DNA from: Amphibacillus jilinensis Y1
GTDB taxonomy: Bacteria; Bacillota; Bacilli; Bacillales; Amphibacillaceae
Length of the DNA: 64,000 bases
Reading direction: 5' to 3'
Assembly (NCBI RefSeq): GCF_000306965.1
Contig: NZ_JH976434.1
Coordinates: 698,243 to 762,242 of the forward strand
Each line of letters opens with the position of its first letter. The stretch's first letter is position 1. Shown here piece after piece: positions 54,945-62,934 of the stretch. The notes below the pieces were generated by a model. The model was not told where the DNA came from. It searched no databases and saw nothing but the letters and a program-made list of their open reading frames with translations. Both the position numbers and the translations under genes were made by a program.

Positions 54945-55901
54945 ATGGATGTTTTACATATGACACGACGAAAAAAAATGACACTAATCTCACTTGTGTT
55001 AATCTTTTTGATCGTAGGAGGTTTTCTCTTCTTTATCATTAGACCTACATCATCAAATCAAACTACCCAAACAGAACCTGACAGTGAAAATATTGATCAG
55101 GTGCTTGAACAAGTAGAAAACATGGATGAAGAAGTGGCGACTGCAACAAATGATTTGTCTCAAAATTTAAGAGATGCCGTTGAACAGACACTTGGGGTTT
55201 TTACACAACATGATTATCATATAACAGCTGTAGGAGATTCTTTAACTCAAGGCGTCGGTGATGAGACCAATAATGATGGTTATATTGGTATATTAGAACA
55301 CCGTTTAAATGACTTAAATTATCAAGTAAACATTGATAACTACGGTAGACGTGGCAATCGTACGGATCAATTGTTGACACGCTTAGAAGAAGAAAATGGA
55401 CTTAAGCGCTCGATACAGCGAGCTGATCTTATTTTGGTTACGATTGGTGCAAATGATATTATGCGGATTGTTAGAGAAAACTTCCTTGACCTAAATGAAG
55501 GCGTATTTGACTTGGAGCTTGACGACTACCAACAAAGATTAACGGACGTATTTGAAATGATTCACGCATATAATGATGAAGCAGAAATCTATTTAATTGG
55601 ATTTTTCAATCCATTTGAAGGCTATTTTGATGACGTAGAAGCGCTTGACAGTATATTAACAGAGTGGAATGAAACGGGAAAAACAATAGTTGAGGATTAT
55701 CCAAACGGGCACTTCATCCCAATCGAAGATCTGTTCCAAATTAATGAAGTCAATCTATTAGCAGATGATAATTTCCATCCAAATGGTACGGGGTATTCTT
55801 TAATGGCATCACGGATCCTTTTTGCGATTATACCCGCACTCGAAGACATAGCTGAAGAACGAGAAGAAGAAACTGCTGAACAAGGCATATCTTTAGAATA
55901 A
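54945..55901 (+). CDS. ypmR: SGNH/GDSL lipase-esterase, YpmR type
   Basis: The 318-residue protein is anchored by an N-terminal segment (about 14-33, after MTRRKKM) and carries an extracytoplasmic SGNH hydrolase domain. All blocks are visible: GDSLTQGVG (Ser), NYGRRGNRTDQL (Gly), VTIGANDI (Asn) and DNFHPNGTGYS (Asp-His). The acidic linker after the anchor is long. A partner, ypmS, follows as in B. subtilis; the natural substrate is unknown. The start is uncertain: an ATG at 54960 (MTRRKK) is equally good. Confidence 0.9.
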   Translation: MDVLHMTRRKKMTLISLVLIFLIVGGFLFFIIRPTSSNQTTQTEPDSENIDQVLEQVENMDEEVATATNDLSQNLRDAVEQTLGVFTQHDYHITAVGDSLTQGVGDETNNDGYIGILEHRLNDLNYQVNIDNYGRRGNRTDQLLTRLEEENGLKRSIQRADLILVTIGANDIMRIVRENFLDLNEGVFDLELDDYQQRLTDVFEMIHAYNDEAEIYLIGFFNPFEGYFDDVEALDSILTEWNETGKTIVEDYPNGHFIPIEDLFQINEVNLLADDNFHPNGTGYSLMASRILFAIIPALEDIAEEREEETAEQGISLE

Positions 55902-55902
55902 A

Positions 55903-56023
55903 GCATCGCTTCAATCAGCGGGGATTTTCGTTCTCTTCCTATCAATGAATCAAGACATTAGCTCCTACCTATATCAGGTGATCTATGCGCTTTATTTTGT
56001 AGCGGGCGTTTTACGGACGGTTG
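55903..56023 (+). repeat. Dispersed two-hairpin intergenic repeat, copy 14
   Basis: CATCGCTTCAATCAGCGGGG, TCTCTTCCTATCAATGAATC, AGACATTAGCTCC, TTTTACGGACGGTTGGC. It begins 2 bp after the ypmR stop and separates ypmR from ypmS. Confidence 0.75.
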
Positions 56024-56074
56024 GCCCGCTTATGTTTCGCCCAACAAAAAGCAGGTAAGAAAGAAGGTGAGAAA

Positions 56075-56713
56075 ATGAAAGAAATAAAACAAGGGAACAA
56101 AAAAATGTATAAACGTTATTTTTTAATGCTTCTTAGTGTCAACCTTGTTTTATTAATGCTTTTTATTGTTCTCATATTGGTTTCCCCACCTCGCTCTGAC
56201 GTCTTACCTACACCACAATATATTGATGAACCAGGCGCAGAATTTAGGGTGGAATCAACGAAAGAAGACTTAAACGAATTAATTAATGATTATTTAGATC
56301 AAGTGTTATTAGCTGACAACGCTGAATTTTCTGTGCATATTGATCAAGATGTCCATTTGTTTGGATCATTTCAAGCCTTTGGCGCATCGATTCCACTTAA
56401 TGTAAGAATGGAACCTAACGTACAAGCTAATGGTGATTTAATCTTAAGTATGACCGAAATGTCACTCGGCTTGCTAGACTTACCAAGTGATCGAATCTTA
56501 CACTATATTAATCAACAAATTAGTACACCTGATTGGCTTTACTTTGATTCAGAAAATGAACAACTTTACGTTGCAGTGACTCAAATTGATGTTCAGAGTA
56601 ACTTTCGTTTCAGTGTCCAAGAGCTGGACTTAACCGATGATAACATTTCATTTTTAATCAAGATCCCTCGTGCTGGAGCCATTCAAACTGAGGACAATGA
56701 TGATGAAGCATGA
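56075..56713 (+). CDS. ypmS: DUF2140 family protein YpmS
   Basis: From ATG 56075 the protein has 212 residues: one N-terminal transmembrane segment (about 14-35, LLSVNLVLLMLFIVLILV) and an extracytoplasmic DUF2140 domain with NDYLDQ, SFQAFGASIPLNVRMEP and LSMTEMSLGLLDLPSDRILHY-like features. The family resembles lipid-binding or scaffold domains, but its function is unknown. AAGGTGAG lies before this ATG; the frame continues upstream into the dispersed repeat and is not likely coding there. Confidence 0.87.
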   Translation: MKEIKQGNKKMYKRYFLMLLSVNLVLLMLFIVLILVSPPRSDVLPTPQYIDEPGAEFRVESTKEDLNELINDYLDQVLLADNAEFSVHIDQDVHLFGSFQAFGASIPLNVRMEPNVQANGDLILSMTEMSLGLLDLPSDRILHYINQQISTPDWLYFDSENEQLYVAVTQIDVQSNFRFSVQELDLTDDNISFLIKIPRAGAIQTEDNDDEA

Positions 56714-56745
56714 TCACTTCTCGTTAAGTAATGCGTCTCATATAA

Positions 56746-56883
56746 AGCGAACGTTTAATCAGCGGGAGGTGTCCTTCTCCCACTGATAGTTTACCTGGAC
56801 ATTAGCGTCTCAACGCCCGCTTAAATAGCTAACCGCTACTCTATATAGTTGAGCCGGACGTTTATTTCCGGTTAGCTGTGATG
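56746..56883 (+). repeat. Dispersed two-hairpin intergenic repeat, copy 15
   Basis: CGAACGTTTAATCAGCGGGA, CCTTCTCCCACTGATAG, GGACATTAGCGTC, CGCTTAAATAGCTAACCGC, TTATTTCCGGTTAGCTGTGA. It lies between the convergent ends of ypmS and the DUF4097 gene. Confidence 0.8.
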
Positions 56884-56946
56884 CTTCAGCTTTATAGCTG
56901 TCACAGGATGATACAACAACTTATAGAGTTAACCGACACCGCTCCA

Positions 56947-57780
56947 TCACCAATTTATTTCAATATCACCTATTTGGCTCTCTACGATTAAATCTGGTCC
57001 ATGACTACCTACGTTTTCAATATACGTTTTCCCTAAATTTTCTGTTCTTGTACCAACAAAATCGCTAAACTTAATCGCTCCCAAACTTGTTTCTAGTTGA
57101 AGTGAATAGTTATCCGGGCGATCTGGTAACTGTACATGAATGTCACCTATATGCGTACGTGTTTCTATTTCTCCTTGCCATTCAACAAGGTCAAGTCCTA
57201 TTCCACCTACATTGGTTTTAATATCCCAATTGCCACTCACTTGATGAATAGCAATATCCCCAACAGCTACCTCCGCTCTTCCTGATTCAAGTTGTAATTG
57301 TGTGAGTTCAATTCGACCTACTCTCGCTTCAGCAGATAAGTTTTCAAGTGCTAAACCTTCACCATAAATAGAGCCAAAATCAACACGAGCATCGACATGC
57401 CCTTCAAAAGATCGAGGTATAGCTACAGTAAGCTTAAGTTGAGCATTATTTCTAGTTGGTATCAATGAAAACCAGCGTCTTGGCTTTTGATCAACTTCGA
57501 CCCGTAAAGTCTCCGATTCTTGGTCAAACATTAAAATATCTTCAACCGCTTGGTCTAATCTTCCTGATACATGTACTTCAATCTGTTGTTCTTCACTTTC
57601 AATGAAATAAAGGTTAGCAACATCAGCATTAATAAGTATATTTGTTATAGAAGAATCCTCTATAATCATCACTTCTTCTACATTTTCTCCAGCCACATCA
57701 AACAATTGTTGACGATAGATAAACGTACCAATGCTACCAATCATTAATGCCAAAAAACCAACGATTGCTAATTTCTTCAT
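56947..57780 (-). CDS. DUF4097 (LiaG-like) putative adhesin-fold protein
   Basis: The 277-residue protein has an N-terminal signal or anchor (MKKLAIVGFLALMIGSIGTF) and an extracytoplasmic repetitive beta-helix: DFGSIYGEGLAL, RVGRIELTQLQ, AVGDIAIHQVSG, NVGGIGLDLVEW, THIGDIHVQLPD, SLGAIKFSDF and QIGDIEINW are successive turns. That is the DUF4097 fold, as in LiaG of B. subtilis. It overlaps the DUF1700 gene by one base (TAATG). It is the last gene of the lia transcript here. The role is unknown. Confidence 0.85.
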   Translation of the reverse strand: MKKLAIVGFLALMIGSIGTFIYRQQLFDVAGENVEEVMIIEDSSITNILINADVANLYFIESEEQQIEVHVSGRLDQAVEDILMFDQESETLRVEVDQKPRRWFSLIPTRNNAQLKLTVAIPRSFEGHVDARVDFGSIYGEGLALENLSAEARVGRIELTQLQLESGRAEVAVGDIAIHQVSGNWDIKTNVGGIGLDLVEWQGEIETRTHIGDIHVQLPDRPDNYSLQLETSLGAIKFSDFVGTRTENLGKTYIENVGSHGPDLIVESQIGDIEINW

Positions 57781-58334
57781 TACATCACCCCTCGCACGAA
57801 TCGATTCATTGTTCTAAAATAGCCTCGGGTGAGCCAACTCATAAATTTCGCGACATAGTGCATGGCTACAAAAAGCAACGTGCCTAGCCCAAATAACATT
57901 AAAACAAAAAAAGCTTCTGGAAGTGAAAACAGCACATCACCCCACAGTGCAAAAAGTGGCGTTGCCATTAAAACAATGGCTACTAGCCAAAAAGAAAATA
58001 TTACACCAGCTACTGCAACTGCCGGTCCTAAAACAAAAATAAGATTAAAAATAATCAGCATAATGAGTACTGGAATATTTGTCTTTGTTCGCGATTGATT
58101 CATTGCATTAGGTTGCTCTTGTTCTTTATCAATCTGGTCGGCGTGTAGCGCTAACTCTTTTTCTGCTACAGCCTTAGGACGTCCTAAAGTTAAAATAACA
58201 TCTTGAACGGGTTGTCCTTCTAATTCAGCAATCTTAAATTGATCTTGATACATTTCGATAATATCTTCACGTACTGACTTTGGTAAGCGTCGCAAATGAT
58301 AATTGAGTTCTTGCAAATAACGCTTTTGCTCCAA
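57780..58334 (-). CDS. DUF1700 (HAAS domain) membrane protein
   Basis: The 184-residue protein starts with the HAAS module (residues about 1-65: MEQKRYLQELNYHLRRLP and the FKIAELEGQPVQDVILTLG part), then two to three transmembrane segments. HAAS proteins often accompany PadR or LiaR-type regulators and membrane stress systems. GGAGGG lies 8 bp before the TTG start. It is 18 bp beyond liaR and overlaps the DUF4097 gene, so the pair is an addition to the lia operon. Confidence 0.85.
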   Translation of the reverse strand: MEQKRYLQELNYHLRRLPKSVREDIIEMYQDQFKIAELEGQPVQDVILTLGRPKAVAEKELALHADQIDKEQEQPNAMNQSRTKTNIPVLIMLIIFNLIFVLGPAVAVAGVIFSFWLVAIVLMATPLFALWGDVLFSLPEAFFVLMLFGLGTLLFVAMHYVAKFMSWLTRGYFRTMNRFVRGVM

Positions 58335-58352
58335 AATAAACGCCCTCCTTCT

Positions 58353-58982
58353 TTAAACAAGCTCATGCTGATAGGCATAAATAGCAGCTTGAGTTCGGTC
58401 TTGCACTTCAAGCTTACTTAAAATATTACTTACGTGAACTTTTGTTGTTTTCAATGCAATAAACAATTGATCTGAAATTTCTTGGTTTGTTCTCCCTTGT
58501 GCGATCAACATTAAAACTTCGCGCTCGCGAGAAGTTAATGTTTCATGTAAAGGGACTTCTTGTTGCCCACGCATCCTAGCCATCATTTTATTGGTAACTT
58601 CCGCTTCAAACACGGACTCTCCTTTTGCTGTTTTGCGTACGGCATTTGCAATTTCACTGGCTTTTGTCGTTTTAAGTAAATAGCTCATTGCACCAGCTTC
58701 TAGTGCTGGATATACTTTATCATCATCAACAAAACTCGTTACCATTAAAATTTTTGCTTCGGGCCACTTGGCGATAATTTGTTTCGTTGCTTCAATGCCA
58801 TCCATCTGATCCATCACAATATCCATTAAAATGATATCCGGCTTTAGCTCAAGCGCCCATTTAACCGCCTCTTCCCCATTACTAGCCTCAGCAACGACTT
58901 CAATGTCCGGTTGTGTCGATAAATAAGTAGTCACGCCGATCCGCACCATTTCATGATCATCCACAAATAATACTCGTATCAT
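58353..58982 (-). CDS. liaR: LuxR-family response regulator LiaR
   Basis: LiaR activates the envelope-stress operon when phosphorylated by LiaS. The 209-residue protein has the receiver domain (1-120) with D9-D8 pocket VLFVDDHE, phospho-acceptor D54 in [13 protein letters not shown] and K residues in VTSF and LLKTTKA, and the C-terminal LuxR helix-turn-helix (about 143-205) with [15 protein letters not shown] and [14 protein letters not shown] ribosome site AGGGTGAAGG precedes the ATG; it starts 6 bp after liaS. Confidence 0.9.
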   Translation of the reverse strand: MIRVLFVDDHEMVRIGVTTYLSTQPDIEVVAEASNGEEAVKWALELKPDIILMDIVMDQMDGIEATKQIIAKWPEAKILMVTSFVDDDKVYPALEAGAMSYLLKTTKASEIANAVRKTAKGESVFEAEVTNKMMARMRGQQEVPLHETLTSREREVLMLIAQGRTNQEISDQLFIALKTTKVHVSNILSKLEVQDRTQAAIYAYQHELV

Positions 58983-58988
58983 TTACCT

Positions 58989-60029
58989 TCACCCTTCATG
59001 CTTATTAATCGGTACACGCACATCTAACTTTGTTCCTTGATCGGGTACACTTATTAATTGATATTGGCCACCGATTTCTTCAGCTCTTTCTTTCATATTA
59101 GCTAACCCATAAGAACCCGATTGTTCCGCATCACAATCAAAACCAACACCATCATCGACAACCGATAAAACGGCGATGTGATCACGTTTAATAAAGAGCA
59201 CATCAATTTGCGTTGCCTTTGCATGACGTAAAGCATTAGACAGCGATTCCTGTAAAATTCGGAATAAGTGATCCTCAACCGCTCGATTAAGTGTAATCGG
59301 CTCTGTCCGCCAATCAATTGAAATCGGTACTTTTGATACCAACTCTGTAAGCAATTGATCCATTCCTTCTTGTAAGCTGTGATCCTTTAAAGCGATCGGT
59401 CGTAAATGCAACAACAGTGCTCGCATTTCTAGTTGGGCTTGTTGGATCATCCGTTCAATCTGTGCTAAAGGTTGATTGAGTTGATCGTTGTTTTGTTCCA
59501 ACATTTCATTAACAGCGGAAACAAGCATGGAAGCTGCAAATAGCTCTTGACTGACGGAATCATGAAGCTCACGCGCTAATCGATTTCGTTCCTGGGTAAG
59601 ACGTGCTTCTATTTGTTGTTCTTGATCTTCGATGCGCTCACTGATTACTTTTTGCATCCGATTCCTTGCCGATTGTAAATGCAGTTGAATCTGACGAATC
59701 TGCGAAATGCATTGATAAGCTTCTTTTGATCCACCATAGTAACGCACCTTCTCATCGGTTGACTTTGATTCAACCTGTACAAGCGCATCATAAATGGCCT
59801 TTAATTCTCTCTTATGAAAGAAAAATATCATAAAACCATTAAACGTTCCGATGCTCACACTTGTTAATAACAAAATCAAGCCCAACGGCAATTGCTGTAG
59901 GCGTATCGTCCAAAGCATCGACCATTGCAAGGGATCGATCTGACTGAAAAGCAATATAGTTAAAGAAAAGATGAGTAGATTGGTTATCATCAAGCTACGC
60001 ATTAAAATTGGAAATAAAGAGCTTCTCAT
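58989..60029 (-). CDS. liaS: Sensor histidine kinase LiaS
   Basis: LiaS is the membrane kinase that senses cell-envelope damage. The 346-residue protein has two membrane segments (about 13-30 and 47-70) with a very short outside loop, a coiled HAMP-like linker, the HisKA_3 box with phospho-acceptor H156 in LARELHDSVSQELFAA, and an HATPase domain with ESLSNALRHAKA, VVDDGVGF and GSYGLANMKERA. This is the intramembrane-sensing NarL-group design. Its start overlaps liaF by four bases. Confidence 0.92.
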   Translation of the reverse strand: MRSSLFPILMRSLMITNLLIFSLTILLFSQIDPLQWSMLWTIRLQQLPLGLILLLTSVSIGTFNGFMIFFFHKRELKAIYDALVQVESKSTDEKVRYYGGSKEAYQCISQIRQIQLHLQSARNRMQKVISERIEDQEQQIEARLTQERNRLARELHDSVSQELFAASMLVSAVNEMLEQNNDQLNQPLAQIERMIQQAQLEMRALLLHLRPIALKDHSLQEGMDQLLTELVSKVPISIDWRTEPITLNRAVEDHLFRILQESLSNALRHAKATQIDVLFIKRDHIAVLSVVDDGVGFDCDAEQSGSYGLANMKERAEEIGGQYQLISVPDQGTKLDVRVPINKHEG

Positions 60030-60745
60030 CCGCGTCTCACCTCAATCTGACCAGCTATCATTGAGGTATAAATTTTAATGCGTTGAGGGGCTGTTTGATA
60101 GTTTTTCGTTCGATAATGAACGGTGCGATTAACGATTCGGTCATCTCCATAACCAAAAATATCTACTGATCCCGCTAAGACAGAGTGGTGAATACTTACC
60201 TCGACATCATAAGGAATAATCAGCGTTATTGTTCCTACTAAGTGGTGCAATACTAGAGTCGGCTCTCCCTTTGGTAAGACGGTCTGATTTAGATTTATGA
60301 TGGTCTGGCCAAAAAGCGTTTGACAATTAATATCTTGCCATTGATAGGGCTTAGCTCCCGTTTGTTGCTTACCAAACCAGCGGTTGGAGAAAAGCAACTC
60401 TTCTTCTTCAAGCGGTTCTTCACCAAATTGCAATTGCTGCGGTGCTCGTTTTTTATTTTCCTTCATTTGATAAAAATATAAGCCAACGATCACTACAATT
60501 ATCGCTAAGATAAAACGGAATAAAAACGTTGACAACATCATTATTGAAAAAGCAACAATACCAACCCAAAACAAGACCCGCCCCTCTTGGCGATAATAAT
60601 ATTGCCAAGCAAAATAAGTGACAATGCCCCAAATAAGCAACCAAAAATACGCATCAGAGCGTAGAAAGACAAATTCAACAATAAACAATGCGATCGTAGC
60701 CAAAATTAAATATGGCACGATTTTTTTATCTATTGGGTTAAACAT
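60026..60745 (-). CDS. liaF: LiaF, inhibitor of the LiaRS system
   Basis: LiaF keeps LiaS in its inactive (phosphatase) state until stress. The 239-residue protein has four N-terminal membrane segments (about 10-105) and a C-terminal cell-wall-active antibiotic response (DUF2154) domain with FGQTIINLNQTVLPKGEP, GTITLIIPYDVEVSIHHSVLAG, IFGYGD and QRIKIYTSMIAGQIEVRRG. GGGG precedes the ATG. It is placed after an attenuator hairpin and before liaS. Confidence 0.9.
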   Translation of the reverse strand: MFNPIDKKIVPYLILATIALFIVEFVFLRSDAYFWLLIWGIVTYFAWQYYYRQEGRVLFWVGIVAFSIMMLSTFLFRFILAIIVVIVGLYFYQMKENKKRAPQQLQFGEEPLEEEELLFSNRWFGKQQTGAKPYQWQDINCQTLFGQTIINLNQTVLPKGEPTLVLHHLVGTITLIIPYDVEVSIHHSVLAGSVDIFGYGDDRIVNRTVHYRTKNYQTAPQRIKIYTSMIAGQIEVRRG

Positions 60746-60770
60746 AGGCGTACCCCTTTTTTGATTAAAA

Positions 60771-60801
60771 TAGGTAGTTAAGTGAACAACTTAACTACCT
60801 A
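60771..60801 (-). terminator. Internal terminator between liaH and liaF
   Basis: A perfect 12-bp TAGGTAGTTAAG/CTTAACTACCTA stem with a 7-base loop, followed on the minus strand by TTTTAATC. It lies 15 bp beyond the liaH stop and 26 bp before liaF, and would make liaIH mRNA much more abundant than liaFSR. Confidence 0.8.
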
Positions 60802-60815
60802 TAGCGTACACGATC

Positions 60816-61445
60816 TTACTTTGAAAGAGAATGCTTTTTTTCTAATTCAGCAAAACGCGCATCTAAAGTATGCAACCGGTGGTTCGTTTTTACTTGTTGT
60901 TCCAAACGTTCAATATAATCCTCTGCCTCAGCAAATTTATTACTGCTACGATCAATATAATCTGCTTGTAACACTTGATTAATTCCTTTATGGACACGGG
61001 CAAGATTTTCACGTCCTTTTAATTCTAGACGTTTAACATATAAATTCTTTAATTGCTGTTGCATCTCCCCATATTTAGATTCGATTTCTTCAATTTGTGT
61101 TGTTGACGAATCATGCATTTCTGTTAATTGATCTACCCGAGCTTGATATTGATTCATTTCTATTCTTGCTTCCTCTAAAAGTTCGTGCTCATCGGTTTGC
61201 TCGGCCAAAACGACTTGTTTGCTACGTTTGTCTAACATTAACTTTGCTTGACTTAATTCTTTTTGATACTGTTGTTTAATCATGTACTGTTTTTCAATTA
61301 ATTGTTTAAGTTTTTTCACCTCATCCTCACATTTTCGAATGTATTGGTTTAAATGTGTCATCGGATGCTTTTCCTCTTTTTGATCAAGTAAATGATGAAA
61401 ATCAGCTACTACTGTATCTTTTATTCGCGTGAAAATATTTGTCAT
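60816..61445 (-). CDS. liaH: PspA/IM30 family protein LiaH
   Basis: LiaH is a phage-shock-protein homologue that forms large rings on the stressed membrane. The 209-residue protein is almost all helix and coiled coil (about 20-205) with the PspA start MTNIFTRIKDTVVADFHHLLD and MTHLNQYIRKCEDEVKKLK. It has no membrane segment of its own. GGAGTG precedes the ATG. It lies between the liaI-like gene and the internal terminator. Confidence 0.9.
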   Translation of the reverse strand: MTNIFTRIKDTVVADFHHLLDQKEEKHPMTHLNQYIRKCEDEVKKLKQLIEKQYMIKQQYQKELSQAKLMLDKRSKQVVLAEQTDEHELLEEARIEMNQYQARVDQLTEMHDSSTTQIEEIESKYGEMQQQLKNLYVKRLELKGRENLARVHKGINQVLQADYIDRSSNKFAEAEDYIERLEQQVKTNHRLHTLDARFAELEKKHSLSK

Positions 61446-61463
61446 AATTATCCACTCCTTTTT

Positions 61464-61772
61464 TTAATCGATCATCCAATCTTCTTGTTCATATCCTTCA
61501 GGTGCTTTCCTATAGCCGCGGTATGCATAATACAAAAGTAAAGCCGCCACAATACCCACTAATGCTGGCGTATTTGATATCGACATTGACAATGCAATTA
61601 GCACCAGCACTGCCCAACCCAGCTTACCAAGTGCTGAATCAGTCAATAGAAACCGGCGGACACCATAATAGCCAAGCGCTAACGTTAAAAACAATCCTAT
61701 CAATGGGGCAACTGTGCTTAAAACGATCAGACCTGCTATGCCTGCTATAACTATAAATAGTAATGTTCGCAA
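61464..61772 (-). CDS. liaI: Small membrane protein LiaI
   Basis: LiaI anchors LiaH at the membrane in B. subtilis. The 102-residue protein has three or four hydrophobic segments (about 4-24, 27-42, 53-70, 72-86) with a short charged tail (RKAPEGYEQEDWMID). The call rests on size, topology and its place as first gene of the lia operon; sequence identity to LiaI is not obvious. GGAGGGG lies 7 bp before the TTG start. Confidence 0.75.
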   Translation of the reverse strand: MRTLLFIVIAGIAGLIVLSTVAPLIGLFLTLALGYYGVRRFLLTDSALGKLGWAVLVLIALSMSISNTPALVGIVAALLLYYAYRGYRKAPEGYEQEDWMID

Positions 61773-61832
61773 TCCGCTTCCCCTCCTTTCGATAATTAAA
61801 GTTTAACTCGGAAGCTGAGAAAGCGTAACAGC

Positions 61833-61862
61833 CTCTAGGTATATCTTTCACTAAGACTAGAG
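61833..61862. promoter_or_regulatory. Inverted repeat upstream of liaI (possible regulator site)
   Basis: CTCTAG and CTAGAG are 18 bp apart, about 60-90 bp before the liaI start codon. A LiaR operator would be expected here, but I could not match a consensus. Confidence 0.25.
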
Positions 61863-61876
61863 ACGTATTTATAAAA

Positions 61877-61920
61877 GGCGGACGCTAATCTCCTGATTTG
61901 AAAGTTCGCTTTATTAGCAT
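61877..61920 (-). repeat. Dispersed two-hairpin intergenic repeat, copy 16 (partial)
   Basis: Minus-strand GCGAACTTTCAAATCAGGAG followed by ATTAGCGTCCGCC matches the first part of the family with the hairpin-1 arm deleted. Confidence 0.5.
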
Positions 61921-61936
61921 TCTACATTTGGCTTAC

Positions 61937-61970
61937 ACACAAAAAAAAGCTTAGCTAATTTTAGCTAAGC
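61937..61970 (-). terminator. Terminator of the papain-like gene
   Basis: GCTTAGCTAA/TTAGCTAAGC, 10-bp stem, followed on the minus strand by eight T. The stop codon lies within the stem. Confidence 0.8.
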
Positions 61971-62548
61971 CTAAAGAATGAACGTCTCCAACTTTTTCTT
62001 TGCTCTTGTTCCACGTGAGCAGTAAGATATGGATAGTCTTTTAATTTACCGTAATAAAAGGGTGTTAATTCTCGCCAAGCTCTTAAATCTTGAGGTCTAA
62101 TTAACCCCGGTGGCTTGGCACTATGATAGATGCCACATTCTTGCAACATCGATGCAACAAATTGTGAACAGAAAAAAGCATTTTCCCTATGAAACTCTTT
62201 ATTTAACATGACACCAAATAAACCTAAAAAATTATAACGATATAAGTGCTTATGACTTTCCATAATCATAATTTGTTCAACAAGTTGTGTATATTCCTCT
62301 TCCGTTACCTTTAACTGATAAATGGCACACATTGAACGATTAAAAAAGGGTAAACTTAAATTCTCGCGAATAAAGCCACCGATAAATGGATTATGTGGTC
62401 GTTTTCGCCCAAAGCTATAAACGAGATTTAATTCTTGGTCTAGAGCGATTGATACATGGTTTAATGATTGTTTCGTATAAAGATCAATCGTTTTTGCCAA
62501 TAAGGTACCTGTACTTAAGAATAATAAGTAAACGGTTTTTGTCTTCAT
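61961..62548 (-). CDS. Permuted papain-like (YiiX/NlpC-P60 superfamily) protein
   Basis: From ATG 62548 the protein has 195 residues. Features of the permuted papain-like amidase fold are NHVSIALDQELNLVYSFGRK near the start (catalytic His and the strand after it) and FFCSQFVASMLQECGI in the C-terminal half (catalytic Cys with the following helix). There is no clear signal peptide, though the first 20 residues are mildly hydrophobic. The substrate is unknown; such enzymes hydrolyse peptide or lipid amides. GGGGAGG precedes the chosen ATG. Confidence 0.78.
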   Translation of the reverse strand: MKTKTVYLLFLSTGTLLAKTIDLYTKQSLNHVSIALDQELNLVYSFGRKRPHNPFIGGFIRENLSLPFFNRSMCAIYQLKVTEEEYTQLVEQIMIMESHKHLYRYNFLGLFGVMLNKEFHRENAFFCSQFVASMLQECGIYHSAKPPGLIRPQDLRAWRELTPFYYGKLKDYPYLTAHVEQEQRKSWRRSFFRLS

Positions 62549-62934
62549 ATACTGCCTCCCCTCTTTACTAATAGACTGTATTAATAAAATTAAAGTTTCA
62601 TAGAAATAAAAATAGTATAACAAAATATAGGCTAAATAGTAACAAATTTCTAAAAAATACAACGCTGTACCTAGAAATGTATTGGACTTCTTTAACTTTT
62701 CTAAACCATTAAAACAGGGAATGAACCATTGGTCAAAAGTTCATTCCCTGTTCGCTTTATTCCTTTAATTTGGTTGTATAATATTTGACGTTGGTGAACA
62801 GAAATCTCCCTTTCATAATTATGTGAAAAGGAGATCGAAATTCACTAGCGTCTTTTCTATGTATATAGATAGAAAACAAGTGCGTTTCCCTGTAGAATTA
62901 AAGTCGACGAAAACCAATCCAGGAGGGAACGCAC
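62549..62934. other. Intergenic region with terminator-like hairpin and IS left end
   Basis: No gene is visible. A hairpin with a 14-bp stem (AACAGGGAATGAAC/GTTCATTCCCTGTT) lies at 62713-62752. The ISL3 left end starts at 62772. Confidence 0.55.
62713..62752. terminator. Terminator-like hairpin
   Basis: AACAGGGAATGAAC pairs with GTTCATTCCCTGTT, 14 bp, with a 12-base loop. There is no strong T run. It lies between the papain-like gene's promoter region and the insertion element. Confidence 0.45.
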
